Assembly (NCBI RefSeq): GCF_035594125.1
Contig: NC_087156.1
Coordinates: forward strand, 24,981,997-25,045,996
From: Scylla paramamosain
Taxonomy: Eukaryota > Arthropoda > Malacostraca > Decapoda > Portunidae
Direction: 5' to 3'
DNA length: 64,000 nucleotides
Part shown: positions 27,802 to 38,899 of the stretch, one piece after another
Position numbering within the stretch: the stretch's first letter is position 1
Layout: each line of letters opens with the position of its first letter
Notes under the pieces: model-generated
The model's input: only the letters and a program-made list of their open reading frames with translations
The model's database searches: none
What the model was told of the DNA's origin: nothing
Position numbers and translations under genes: made by a program

Positions 27802-28057
27802 AAACAGAAGAGAAAAAAAAATACTCAGCAAGCACACAATGAGTAAAGGCACACACGATACAACGCATTAGTACAGAAACATGCAGTCTGTTAGAAGACC
27901 ACGTCATGATGTGTGCTGCTGCCTCAGTCACACCACCGCCAACACCACCTGTCATTCCTGCAACACAGCAGCACCACACACACCACGTCAAGGTGGCTTA
28001 CCGGTAACCCCAATTTCTCATATTGTTCATGGACGTGTTGTTGCACGCGCCTACACA

Positions 28058-28060
<3 letters not shown>

Positions 28061-28130
<70 letters not shown>

Positions 28131-28149
28131 GAGCGCGCGCGCGCGCGCG
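28061..28149. repeat. (AC)n joined to (GC)n
   Basis: About 34 AC units merge into about 10 GC/CG units with a single GA interruption: an uninterrupted alternating purine-pyrimidine block of the kind that can adopt Z-DNA. Confidence 0.9.
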
Positions 28150-28559
28150 GTAAACTTTCAGGCAAAGCGGTGTCACTTGACCTCATTAGCTAGCCAGGGA
28201 GATGCACGTAAGTTACGAAATCGTTTAATCCAACATGCGCATATTCATTTATTCACGAGGAAGACGAAACGATAGCACCACTCCGAGCAATCTTGAAACA
28301 CTGACCTGGACGAGTGTTCGGGCACCGCTTCGCGAGGCTGACCACACTGATGTACGAGCCCGTAGCGTCACAATAAAGGAATCATAAGGCGCCCCACATG
28401 AACAAAATATAAAGTAAAGAGAGTAAAAGCGAGAAACTTCACGAAGAAAGAAAAAAGATATTTCACAAGAATTAGACGGTGAGGAATAAAAGGGAGTCAC
28501 CACTAATCATGTAAAAACACCGGACCTCTGCACAAAAAGACGTCCCTCATCTGGCACAG

Positions 28560-28835
28560 TGCACTCAACGTTACCAAGTATCCGAAATAAGTGTCCTCAA
28601 ACAGTTACTTATCTCCACCAGGTGTCCTTCAACTGTCCAAAAACTGTCTTAATATATGTGTACTTAAACAGATATCCTAAAACAGCATCTTAAAATCATA
28701 ACCTAAAAACAGTGTCCTATTACAGGTGTCCTACAACAGGTGCTCTAAAACAGCGGCACAAAACTGTATCGTAAAAGAGAAGTCCTAAAACAATGATCTA
28801 AAACAGTGTCCCATCACAGGTGCCCCACAGCAGAA
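28560..28835 (+). repeat. Degenerate minisatellite family C, copy 1
   Basis: Irregular repeats of a 12-16-bp unit close to 'taaaacaggtgtcc': gtcctattacaggtgtcc, 'ctacaacaggtgctc', 'taaaacagtgtccc' and others. The unit is shared with the better preserved array at 32.4 kb. Confidence 0.75.
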
Positions 28836-28910
28836 TACGTAATGATGCACACACATCAGCACAGCGGCCACGCGCCACATGACATAACCTTTACCTTTTA
28901 CCATTTATAG

Positions 28911-28912
<2 letters not shown>

Positions 28913-29003
<91 letters not shown>
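28913..29003. repeat. (CT)n microsatellite
   Basis: About 45 pure CT units. A (GGA)n tract follows at 29099-29166. Confidence 0.95.
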
Positions 29004-29005
<2 letters not shown>

Positions 29006-29394
29006 CTTATACAAAATATGTCACACACAAGCGTAGTTTATATTCATCTGCAGAAAACGCTGTGGCTGCTAGAGGCAGAACTTGAAAGTCGGGGAGAGGT
29101 GGAGGAGGAGGAGGAGGAGGAGGAGGAGGAGGAGGAGGAGGAGGAGGAGGAGGAGGAGGAGGAGGAAAGTAGGGCATGCATGATACAAAAACAAAAAGCT
29201 CCATTGCCTCTACACAAACTACCCTTTCTCCATCACCTCCACCTCCTCCTCCTCCTCCGTTGCGCAAAACTGGCAAACTAATGGACAAGTTCCGCCATTC
29301 GTACCCAATCCACCTGATTCACTCCCTCCCCAAACACCACAGGAGAGGACCAATCTTTGTACTCCTGAGCGTTTTAGCGTCTCGTCTCCACTAC

Positions 29395-29650
29395 TTATAA
29401 CAGGGCTGTGGAAGTTACTGGGGTTCTCAAGGGCGTCTTCTCGATTTACCAATAGTTTATAAAAGGATAATTTCATGATTGTAATGGTAGTTTAACAAGG
29501 ATTCGACAGGCTATAGAACTTACTGGGGTTCTTAAGGGTGCTTTCACGATTATAATAGTTTAACAAAGATTCTAACATATTTTACAATTTACTAATGTTC
29601 TCCAAGGACGTTTTCATTATTGTAATAATAGTGTAACAAGGATTCTACAG
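29395..29650 (-). repeat. Dispersed tandem family A, copy 1 (inverted)
   Basis: Three imperfect copies of a ~90-120-bp unit with the phrases 'ttactggggttctcaaggg', 'ttcacgattataatag' and 'tttaacaaggattct'. The reverse complement matches the units at 36.3-36.9 kb. Confidence 0.75.
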
Positions 29651-29653
29651 TCA

Positions 29654-29823
<170 letters not shown>

Positions 29824-30308
29824 AAAAAAAACATCAATGAGAATCCGTATAATCAACCATCTATGTAGCCCTTGAAGAAAGCAAAAAAAATAAAAAAATA
29901 AATAAATAAAATAAATAAATAAAATAAAATAAAATAAATAGTGCTCATGAGAATACAGACCCCAGCGAGAGGAACCATCACATTGAACTATTCGACTGAC
30001 AATTGCTATTATGAGGAGGCGAGCAAGGGAGATGTCATTACCAACTGTAGTAGATTGCTGTGAGCCGCGGACGATCATCGAGGCAGGCACTCCCAGCAGA
30101 CCGGGACGGGACGTGAGACTACAGTTACCGAAGGAGAAGCTGGGTGGAACAGGAAGGGTACGATCGTGTGTACGCGGGATGGAACACAGCAACACGAGGG
30201 AGGAGGAGACAGGTAGAGACAGGTAGATAAAAGGTGGTTTGTCATGGAGGGGAGAATAAGTGGTGTTGTTATGATATATGGGGGAGGTAAAGGTTGAATG
30301 AGGAAGCG

Positions 30309-30520
<212 letters not shown>

Positions 30521-30686
30521 ATAAACAGAAACGCAACTGGAACACCAAACTTTCTTTTCGTCTATATTTCGAGATACACATTTAAGAGTGGATATTTATT
30601 ACACGAAAGTTTCAGAGTTTGTGGCGTCCTAGTTTCACTGACCGAGAAAGGTGAGGAAGGAAAAGAGAACGACCGCGGATGTATAA

Positions 30687-30749
<63 letters not shown>

Positions 30750-31124
30750 AAGAAGAAGAAGAAGAAGAAGAAGAAGAAGAAGAAGAAGAAGAAGAAGAAG
30801 AAGAAGAAGAAGAAGAAGAAGAAGAAGAAGAAGAAGAAGAAGAAGAAGAAGAAGAAGAAGAAGAAGAAGAAGAAGAAGAAGAAGAAGAAGAAGAAGAAGA
30901 AGAAGAAGAAGAAGAAGAAGAAGAAGAAGAAGAAGAAGAAGAAGAAGAAGAAGAAGAAGAAGAAGAAGAAGAAGAAGAAGAAGAAGAAGAAGAAGAAGAA
31001 GAAGAAGAAGAAGAAGAAGAAGAAGAAGAAGAAGAAGAAGAAGAAGAAGAAGAAGAAGAAGAAGAAGAAGAAGAAGAAGAAGAAGAAGAAGAAGAAGAAG
31101 AAGAAGAAGAAAAGCATTACTGTG

Positions 31125-31203
<79 letters not shown>

Positions 31204-31271
31204 ACAAGATGAAGAAAAAGGAAAAAAGAAAACAGGATTAGAAGAAAGCCAGAAGAGAACAGAGAAAATAG

Positions 31272-31354
<83 letters not shown>
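30687..31354. repeat. Compound (AAT)n-(AAG)n-(AAC)n-(AC)n array
   Basis: AAT at 30687-30720 changes without a break to about 130 pure AAG units (30721-31111). After 14 bp follows AAC at 31126-31207 with one substitution, and after a short AAG/AAC-like spacer (AC)n at 31275-31354. Each step is a single-base change in the unit. Long pseudo-ORFs (poly-Arg, poly-Leu, poly-Phe, poly-Val) come from it. Confidence 0.97.
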
Positions 31355-31356
<2 letters not shown>

Positions 31357-31589
31357 CAAGAAGTTATCTTTATAAGAGTATAATTTGTGTGGTGGCGAGG
31401 AATCAGTGTTGTGGGATGGAGGATGTGCGTGTATTGCGATACGCTTCCTCGGTTTAAGTAAATCTATATCATAAAACTGGCCACGTCTGCCTGACTTGCT
31501 TGGTGATCTTTCGACGCAGCGACCAGCAGCAGCTTCCCCTTCTGAACTGGTACCGTATTCCCAAGCGTTACGCTTTATCTCGACCACGT

Positions 31590-31900
31590 TCAACAGCCTC
31601 TAGTGAAAGTTGTTGGGAGGTTGTGGGGAAAATTTCAAGAGTGTCTTCTTTTAAGATTCTAGCAATAGTTTAAGAAAGATTCTGTATTATCAGTCGGAAA
31701 AAGACTCGTGAGAAGGTTTATATTCCTAACGTTACGGTGTTGGATTTCGACTAGTGGGAGCTACTGCAGGTTTTCAAGTAATATTTCATGATTTAGATGA
31801 TATGTTTAACAAGGATTCCCCAACACCAATAAAAAAAAAAGATAAGAATTCAATTATCAGTGGCCTTTGAAAACATCCCTTCTGAGAGAACAAAACGTTT
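31590..31900 (-). repeat. Dispersed tandem family A, copy 2 (inverted)
   Basis: Phrases 'gaaagttgttgggaggttgt', 'caagagtgtcttcttttaag', 'tttaacaaggattcc' and 'gtggcctttgaaaacatccc' match, as reverse complement, the units at 36.3-36.9 kb. Confidence 0.7.
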
Positions 31901-32339
31901 GAAAGTGCGCGGCGCGTACAAACAAGTTTATTCGTTATTTCTCGGAATTCATACCCATAAAAGAAAAAAATCAGAAACTGGTTGAAACCGTTTTGCGGAA
32001 ACTGATGGAATCTGGCTGGACTTTTTTTTTTTTTTCCTAGAACAAGTTGCTTGGGAGAAAACCGGAGAACAAAGGAGTAAAAGTCAGTGGGGAAAAAAAT
32101 GTAATATAGAAAGTTAAGTAAACTAATGGCAACTCTTGACACAAAGCGATAATTACAGCTACGATTAACAGTAAGATAACCCTAAAAATTTTATTGCTAT
32201 GGCCGTCCTTTGTAAAAACTAAATAAACAGATACACACACAAAAAAAAAAAAAAAACAATATTTTTTTTTTCTTGGTTAGTATTTAACAGACCGTAACAC
32301 AGTAATACCGTAACAATAGTAAGTGCCTTAAAAGATGTA

Positions 32340-32715
32340 ATTATATAGCAATGAAAAACAGCCGTCCTAAAGTAGGTGTCCCCAAGTAGAAACCCTAAAG
32401 CTATGTACAAAAACAGGTGTCCAAAGACTGTCCCAAAACATGTGCCCCAAACCAGCCCTCCTACAACAGGTGTCCCAAAACAGGTGCCCTAAAACAAATA
32501 TCCCAAAACAGATGTCCCACAACAGTCCTAAAAAAAAGTGTCCCAAAACAGATGTCCTAAAACAGTGTCCGAAAACAGGTGTCCTAATACAAATGTCCCA
32601 AAACAGGTGCCCTAAAACACTGTCCCAAAAGAGATGTCCCACTGTTCCAAAACAGATGTCCCACTGTCCCAAAACAGATGTCCCACAACAAATGCCCTAG
32701 AACACAGGTGACCTA
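32340..32715 (+). repeat. Minisatellite family C, copy 2
   Basis: About 20 or more imperfect copies of a ~13-15-bp unit, consensus near 'ccaaaacagatgtc' or 'ccaaaacaggtgtc'. It is denser and better preserved than the array at 28.6 kb. It produces a pseudo-ORF of repeating Cys-Pro-Lys residues. Confidence 0.9.
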
Positions 32716-33032
32716 AAATCTTGACAGACCGATGCCACTTAAACTCCTCACGTGATGGAAAGACAGAAAAAAAATTAAAAAAAGTAACAAACTGATAAGT
32801 GGATAACAACAACAAAAAAAATAAAAAAGATATAGAACAACTCGTATATAAATTGTTTTCCCACGCATTATCCATCCATCACTTTTTACTCAAATTACTG
32901 GCTGGTCATAAATTGGTCGTAAAACATTTCCACGATTTTTCTTTCTTGACTTCTTCCTTGTAACTTTTTCTTCTGCACATGTTCTACAACTGCATATAGG
33001 CCACAGCACTCTTCTCTGTATTTTGTGTCATC

Positions 33033-33035
<3 letters not shown>

Positions 33036-33100
<65 letters not shown>
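33036..33100. repeat. (CT)n microsatellite
   Basis: About 32 pure CT units. Confidence 0.95.
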
Positions 33101-33103
<3 letters not shown>

Positions 33104-33412
33104 CTCCAAAATCCACCAGAGGTAACAGACAATAATATCCACTGCGTTAAATGTCGCTCTTGAACAATAAAAAAGAAAAAAAAGAAAAGAAAAAACAACG
33201 AGCAAAAACAAACCCTTCGTGACACTTGGCGATTCTTTCACTGATGCCGAGGTATGTTCGACAGGGAGGCCAAGGGGAGGGCGAGGTGTGCTGCGATGGG
33301 CGTGATAAATCTGCGGCGGGTGGGGAGGGAGGGAAGGAGGGAGGGGGAGAGGGAACGAGGCTCAAGTTACAGAGACGTTCTGGTCTTAGCTCTCTGCCTC
33401 CTCCTTCCATGC

Positions 33413-33650
33413 CTTCGCTTATCGGGTTGGTTGTCAATGTCTTAAAATTCACAAAGGCTAAAATTACAGGGTTCTCCTCCTAGATGTTTGTGCCTCGTTT
33501 TTCTCGTCTTCGTCAGCGCTTATCGAGTTAGTTGTCAATGAGCATCACAAAACTTCAGCGAGGGAGCAAGGATAGAATTACAGGGCGGTTTCTTACTAGG
33601 TTCTGTGCCTCGTCTTTTCTTTCTCGTCTTCGTCACTGACTTTGAGATGA
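33413..33650. repeat. Tandem duplication, ~102-bp unit, two copies
   Basis: 'cgcttatcgggttggttgtc' at 33415 recurs as 'cgcttatcgagttagttgtc' at 33517. Each is followed in register by 'attacaggg', 'tgtgcctcgt' and 'tctcgtcttcgtca'. Confidence 0.8.
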
Positions 33651-34051
33651 GAACAAAAGTCAACTGTGGTATTCTACCTAGTTACCACAAATTTTGATTT
33701 TTCTGGATTTACGCGATGAAATTTACAGCCTGAAACGTGAGAATGTAGGCGCGATGTGACCCATGGTTGTGACCTTTCTGTCGACCGAGGTATGAACATA
33801 TGCATATTTCCATCAACAGGAATCCACTTGAGAATGATTGGTCACCCGGTAAGAAAATAAGATGAGGACTTGTGTTTTAAAGGAGCCAGGAGAACACTCG
33901 CTAATGGAAAGAGAGCGAGGAGGCAGAAGATGAGGAGGAGAGATTGGCCTGAATCGGAGTTATGAAGAATGGGGCGATAGATGGATGGATGGATGGATGG
34001 ATGGATGCGATAGACAGGAATTGGAGAAGATTTGTACAATACGGAGGTGGT

Positions 34052-34815
<764 letters not shown>

Positions 34816-34984
34816 AACAACAAACCTCCATCAAACTTCTACGTAACTAGCCTCCGCGTCTCCATCATGAACCAGTTACTGCCTTATAACACTATCTCAC
34901 ACAGCTAGACCGAGGCATGCAGATAATGAAGCAACGCAGCAGGAACCACATTCTGAATCACTTCCACCGCAGCTCGACTACTTT

Positions 34985-35345
34985 CAATAGGTTCTTTCCA
35001 TAGTTGAAGTGACACGTGTTTTTAAGGATGTTTTATGGTTCTGGTGACAGACTGACAAGGCTTCTACATTATTAACAGGAGAAATACTGGATCATATGAA
35101 GATCAGCCACCCCAGCTTATTTCACCTGAAGAAAAACCTTATTAAACCTAACCTAACCTAACCTAACTTAACCTAACTTAACCTAACCTAACCTAGCCTA
35201 ACCTAATCTATATAGTTAGGTTAGGTTAGGTTTAATAAGGTTTTTCTTCAAGTGAAATAAGCTGGGGTGGCTGATCTTCATATGATCCGAAATACTCTTT
35301 GAAAATACGGATAATTATCTGTTGACTTAGAAATTAGTCCTGGTG
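34985..35345 (-). repeat. Dispersed tandem family A, copy 3, split by a MITE
   Basis: 'aaggcttctacattattaac' and 'gaaatact' on the left, and 'ctttgaaaatacggataatt' on the right, read as one family A unit once the 200-bp element at 35089-35288 and one target duplication are removed. Confidence 0.65.
35089..35288. mobile_element. 200-bp foldback MITE with 75-bp TIRs, 8-bp TSD and TTAGG-type core
   Basis: Left arm 35089-35163 and right arm 35214-35288 are reverse complements over 75 nt with one mismatch; both ends read ggatcatatgaagatcag inward. The element is flanked by a perfect 8-bp direct repeat, GAAATACT (35081-35088 and 35289-35296). The inner arms and loop consist of CCTAA units (35147-35206) opposed by TTAGG units (35216-35230). 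It has no coding capacity, so it is non-autonomous. An 8-bp TSD is typical of hAT but also of P and Merlin elements; the superfamily is left open. Confidence 0.92.
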
Positions 35346-35435
35346 AGAGAGAACAGGTGAGAGAATATAGGTCCAAAAGTCTCACTAGTCCGTGCATAGA
35401 CAACCGACAGACTCATAGCTGCGTGTGGCACTCAC

Positions 35436-35469
35436 CGTTGGCATAACCGCCGAAGCGCACAAAACCCAT
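35436..35469 (-). CDS. eps8: Candidate alternative first exon A of EPS8
   Basis: A minus-strand ATG in context CCAAG-ATG-G opens 11 codons (MGFVRFGGYAN) with coding-like G/C third positions. It ends in a strong G|GTGAGT donor at phase 1. That phase matches the next downstream acceptor at 8149, where the junction codon becomes GCT (Ala). No acceptor was needed or seen, so this fits a first exon with its own promoter. It would yield a PTB-less protein. Splice evidence only; the short length leaves some chance of coincidence. It lies 140 bp from the MITE. Confidence 0.5.
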
Positions 35470-35926
35470 CTTGGTGTTTGTGGTGCGGTGAGAGTTTCAG
35501 CAGTTTTATCAGCGGGAGTTTCGGTGATGATGATGAGCGGTAGTGCAATTATTCTAGAGGAGGTGGTGGTGCTGGTGGTGGTGAGAGAACATCCACTGCC
35601 ACTCGCGCACACTCTCTTTCATCGACATCTGAAGCTGCAGCGCCTCGTCACTCGGTTCCGGCTCCAGATGTCACCGCGCACACTCACACGTACTCCCGCC
35701 GTTTCATTCCGCAAGGTCTGTCTGTCGTGTCCTTCACCTATACACTTCTGTATGTCAATCTCCACACTGTTAAGGCTTGCAAAACTCACTCCGACGGGCG
35801 CGCTTGCTGAACTGGAGGTTAGAGTCCCTCCTGTACAATGTTATCTGATAAAGAGTCGGACTATCTTCGAAATTATACAGGTTACCGTCACGTCGCACTG
35901 CTTTCTGAGACAGCTAATAATGTCAT

Positions 35927-35964
<38 letters not shown>

Positions 35965-36260
35965 CAATCTTCCCGCAAACAATATCGAAGTCACGTCCAG
36001 CACTCTAAAAAAAACACAAAAACATGCACTTCATGGCGCCGGATCAAGTCTTGCGGATCGAAATAAAATTAATCCAAACTTTTTTTTTTCATTCCTCAGA
36101 CTCGACGGCCGTGAGAGTTGACGAAAAAGCAAAGATAAAACTAATTAGGAAAATTATTAGCAAACTGGACACAGGACGAAAAAAATTTTGAGATAAAAAG
36201 ATACAGCGTTTTGTGAGGAGCTGGGATGGGTCTGCCTGAGAACCCGTTTGGTAAGATGCG
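35470..36260. other. Intronic stretch upstream of candidate first exon A
   Basis: Moderately GC-rich to about 35830 and a possible promoter region for the minus-strand exon at 35436-35469. A short (AG)n lies at 35931-35961. No other gene seen. Confidence 0.5.
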
Positions 36261-36269
36261 ACTCCGAGG

Positions 36270-36915
36270 CTTTATTCTCTCGTCAGGACAATTCTCAAAG
36301 GCCACGGGAATACAGGAATGATTTGTTGGGTTTTCATGGATTTATTTATTTATTTTATTTATTTATTTTTTTTATGATGCAGAATCTGTTAAATTATCAT
36401 TAAAACTCCGATAATACTCTTCAAAAAAAAAAAAAAAGCCGACAGAGATTATTCGTGTTCTCAAGTTTCTTTTCTTTCAAGAACAATTATTTTTTACTTT
36501 CACCAAATCACGAAAATATTCTTGAAGACCCTAATAACCTGTACTCCAGACTGTTCCAAGTGGTTATCAGACGTCTTGTCCTCTCATAAAGACAACAATT
36601 TTCAAAAGCCACTGAAATGATGTCAGATTCTTATTCTTTTTATAATGTAGAATCTGTCAAACTATTATCAAATCACAAAAATACTCTTGAAAATCCTAAT
36701 AACCTCCATTAGACATGAAAACCCCTTGCTCCCTCATCATAGCAATAACTTTCATCAAAGGCCACAGATATGATATCACGTTCTCATGATGCCTTTGTTT
36801 TTTTTTTGTTTTTTTTTTTGTGAGTTTTTTTTCATTGTTGATACAGAAACCCTCTTGAACAATCGTCAGAATCGTGAAAAAACATCATCGAAATCCGTGA
36901 CAACTTCCACGAACA
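36270..36915 (+). repeat. Dispersed tandem family A, main array
   Basis: At least three diverged copies of a ~190-230-bp unit. Recurrent phrases: 'aaaggccac', 'tgatgcagaatctgt' / 'aatgtagaatctgt', 'aaatcacaaaaatactcttg', 'aaaatcctaataacctcc'. Poly-T and poly-A runs interrupt it. Confidence 0.8.
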
Positions 36916-37195
36916 CTTGAGCTTGTTAAAAAAAAAAAAAGTGAGAGATAAGATAGGACGCAGAAATGTTTGCGGATCTGTTCCCTGAGGAAGCACTTGA
37001 CGTCAGGCTGCGTATGGTGCTGGGGGAGTGAGAGGAAGGAAAACGTGTCTGGCGAGGCCTTGGTGATTGAGGCGAGTCTGACCTTCGTTTTTTTTTTTTT
37101 TTTTTTTTTTTTTTGCGATTCATTATTATTATTATTATTGTTGATTCTGCCGTGTTGCTGTTTTCTGGTTGTACCAAACACTCTTCTTTAGTTTA

Positions 37196-37199
<4 letters not shown>

Positions 37200-37262
<63 letters not shown>

Positions 37263-37536
37263 GGGGATTTTCGTTATGATATTTAACAATGATACAAATT
37301 CTCCTCTTCCTCTGCCAACTGTGACTGAAGACTCTACGTGGTTAACCTTCTGGAACTGCTGTACTTCAATTATCTTTACTTATTTTATATTGTATTTTCA
37401 GGGATGTAACTTTTGTTTTCCTTTGTTGTCTATCGTGTGGTGGTGGTGGTGGTGGTGGTGGTGAAGATGGTAGGTGATGGAGGTGATGAGAGACGCGCGA
37501 ACAACAGCGTTATGCCTGAAGGTGAGTCAAGGTTAC

Positions 37537-37632
<96 letters not shown>
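37200..37632. repeat. (CT)n, (TGG)n and (GA)n arrays
   Basis: CT 37200-37258, TGG about 37438-37463 and GA 37539-37632. Confidence 0.95.
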
Positions 37633-37635
<3 letters not shown>

Positions 37636-38258
37636 ATGCTGGATGAAAGTCCTCGGTTGGTAGATAATAAATGTACGTAAAAAATAACAATGATATAATC
37701 AATACCAATGACATTATTAGACGTGATGATTTAAAAAAAAAGCAGAAAACACTGAAAGCAAAGTAGGAAAGGTAACAAAAAAACATTCAGATAACAGCTA
37801 TGATGGTGTATTCCTCCCTCCTTTCTTTTCTTCCTTCCTTCTTCCTTCTTACTTCCTTACAACAGGAATCTTCTAATGTAATGAAAAAGAAACAAGGGGG
37901 AATGGAAATATGGATAAGAGAAGAGGAACAAGGGGTCGAGGAAAAAACACTAATGACAGAGACTTAGTATATAATAAACTCAAGGGCATAAGGTTCATAA
38001 TAATCCCTTTTAAACACCCTGGAAGAGGAGAAAAAAAAAGAAGGGGAGGAAATTGTGCTGGTCATGAAAGGAGGAAGAGGGGACGCTGTGAGAGGCGCTG
38101 TGGCGTATTTGGTGGATGAAAGGGGGAGGGAGAGAATCAAGTGGAAAGAAGAGGAAAGAAAGGAGACAGGTGGAAAGAGAAGGAGGAGGAGGAGGAGAAG
38201 GAGAGAGGGAGGGAGAGTAAAGAGGCCCACACGCTGGGGTCATTGTAATCCCGACCAC

Positions 38259-38261
<3 letters not shown>

Positions 38262-38297
<36 letters not shown>

Positions 38298-38579
38298 AGT
38301 TGTACACATCGTCATACCTCGCTAACTTCACCTGCCCACCCACCCACCCACCTACACACACACACACACACACACACATCTATCCATTTACTCCTCTATA
38401 CAAACCCACATCAGTACCGAACATATCCACACCCCACAAATTTTCCTTCTATTCCTTCCGTCTGTTTACCTACAAATTTTGTTCCATACCAGACTTCCAG
38501 CAAACCAGTCTTGTAATTCTGAAGCTCACTGAACTATTTTGCCACATCTAAGGATTTCAAGTGAGGGACTGTACTGTTT

Positions 38580-38669
<90 letters not shown>

Positions 38670-38780
38670 CGCCGCCGCCGCCGCCGCCGCCAAAGTCCTG
38701 GAGGATAACCTTATAACTGGATCCACATTGCGACGTCAGGCTGGACTGGCCAGTTCCTAACCCACCCGAACGCGCGCGCG

Positions 38781-38851
<71 letters not shown>
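38262..38851. repeat. Cluster: (TG)n, (AC)n, (CT)n-(CGC)n, (CG)n-(AC)n
   Basis: TG 38262-38296; AC 38351-38378; CT 38581-38667 joined to eight GCC units (38668-38691); CG 38771-38788 joined to AC 38789-38851. Confidence 0.95.
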
Positions 38852-38853
<2 letters not shown>

Positions 38854-38899
38854 TAACAACCCAACGTGTGTGTGCTAAACAAATACGAGCAGCCGTCCA

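Larger units (their letters stand above)
26530..28910. other. Intronic stretch, no gene recognised
   Basis: Contains AC arrays at 27752-27798 and 28061-28128. The second runs into an alternating GC tract (28129-28149). No exon with matching phase or protein similarity was found. Confidence 0.65.

Noticed and set aside
28560..28835. CRISPR-like spaced repeats
   Set aside because: Units are 12-16 bp, imperfect and contiguous without unique spacers, in an animal genome; a degenerate minisatellite fits.
30612..31352. 246-residue poly-Leu/poly-Val frame and its shadows
   Set aside because: It arises from the AAT/AAG/AAC/AC compound array; there is no unique coding sequence or homology.
35145..35230. 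True interstitial telomere or chromosome-fusion remnant
   Set aside because: The CCTAA/TTAGG units are symmetric inside a 200-bp element with TIRs and TSD, so a transposon explains them better.
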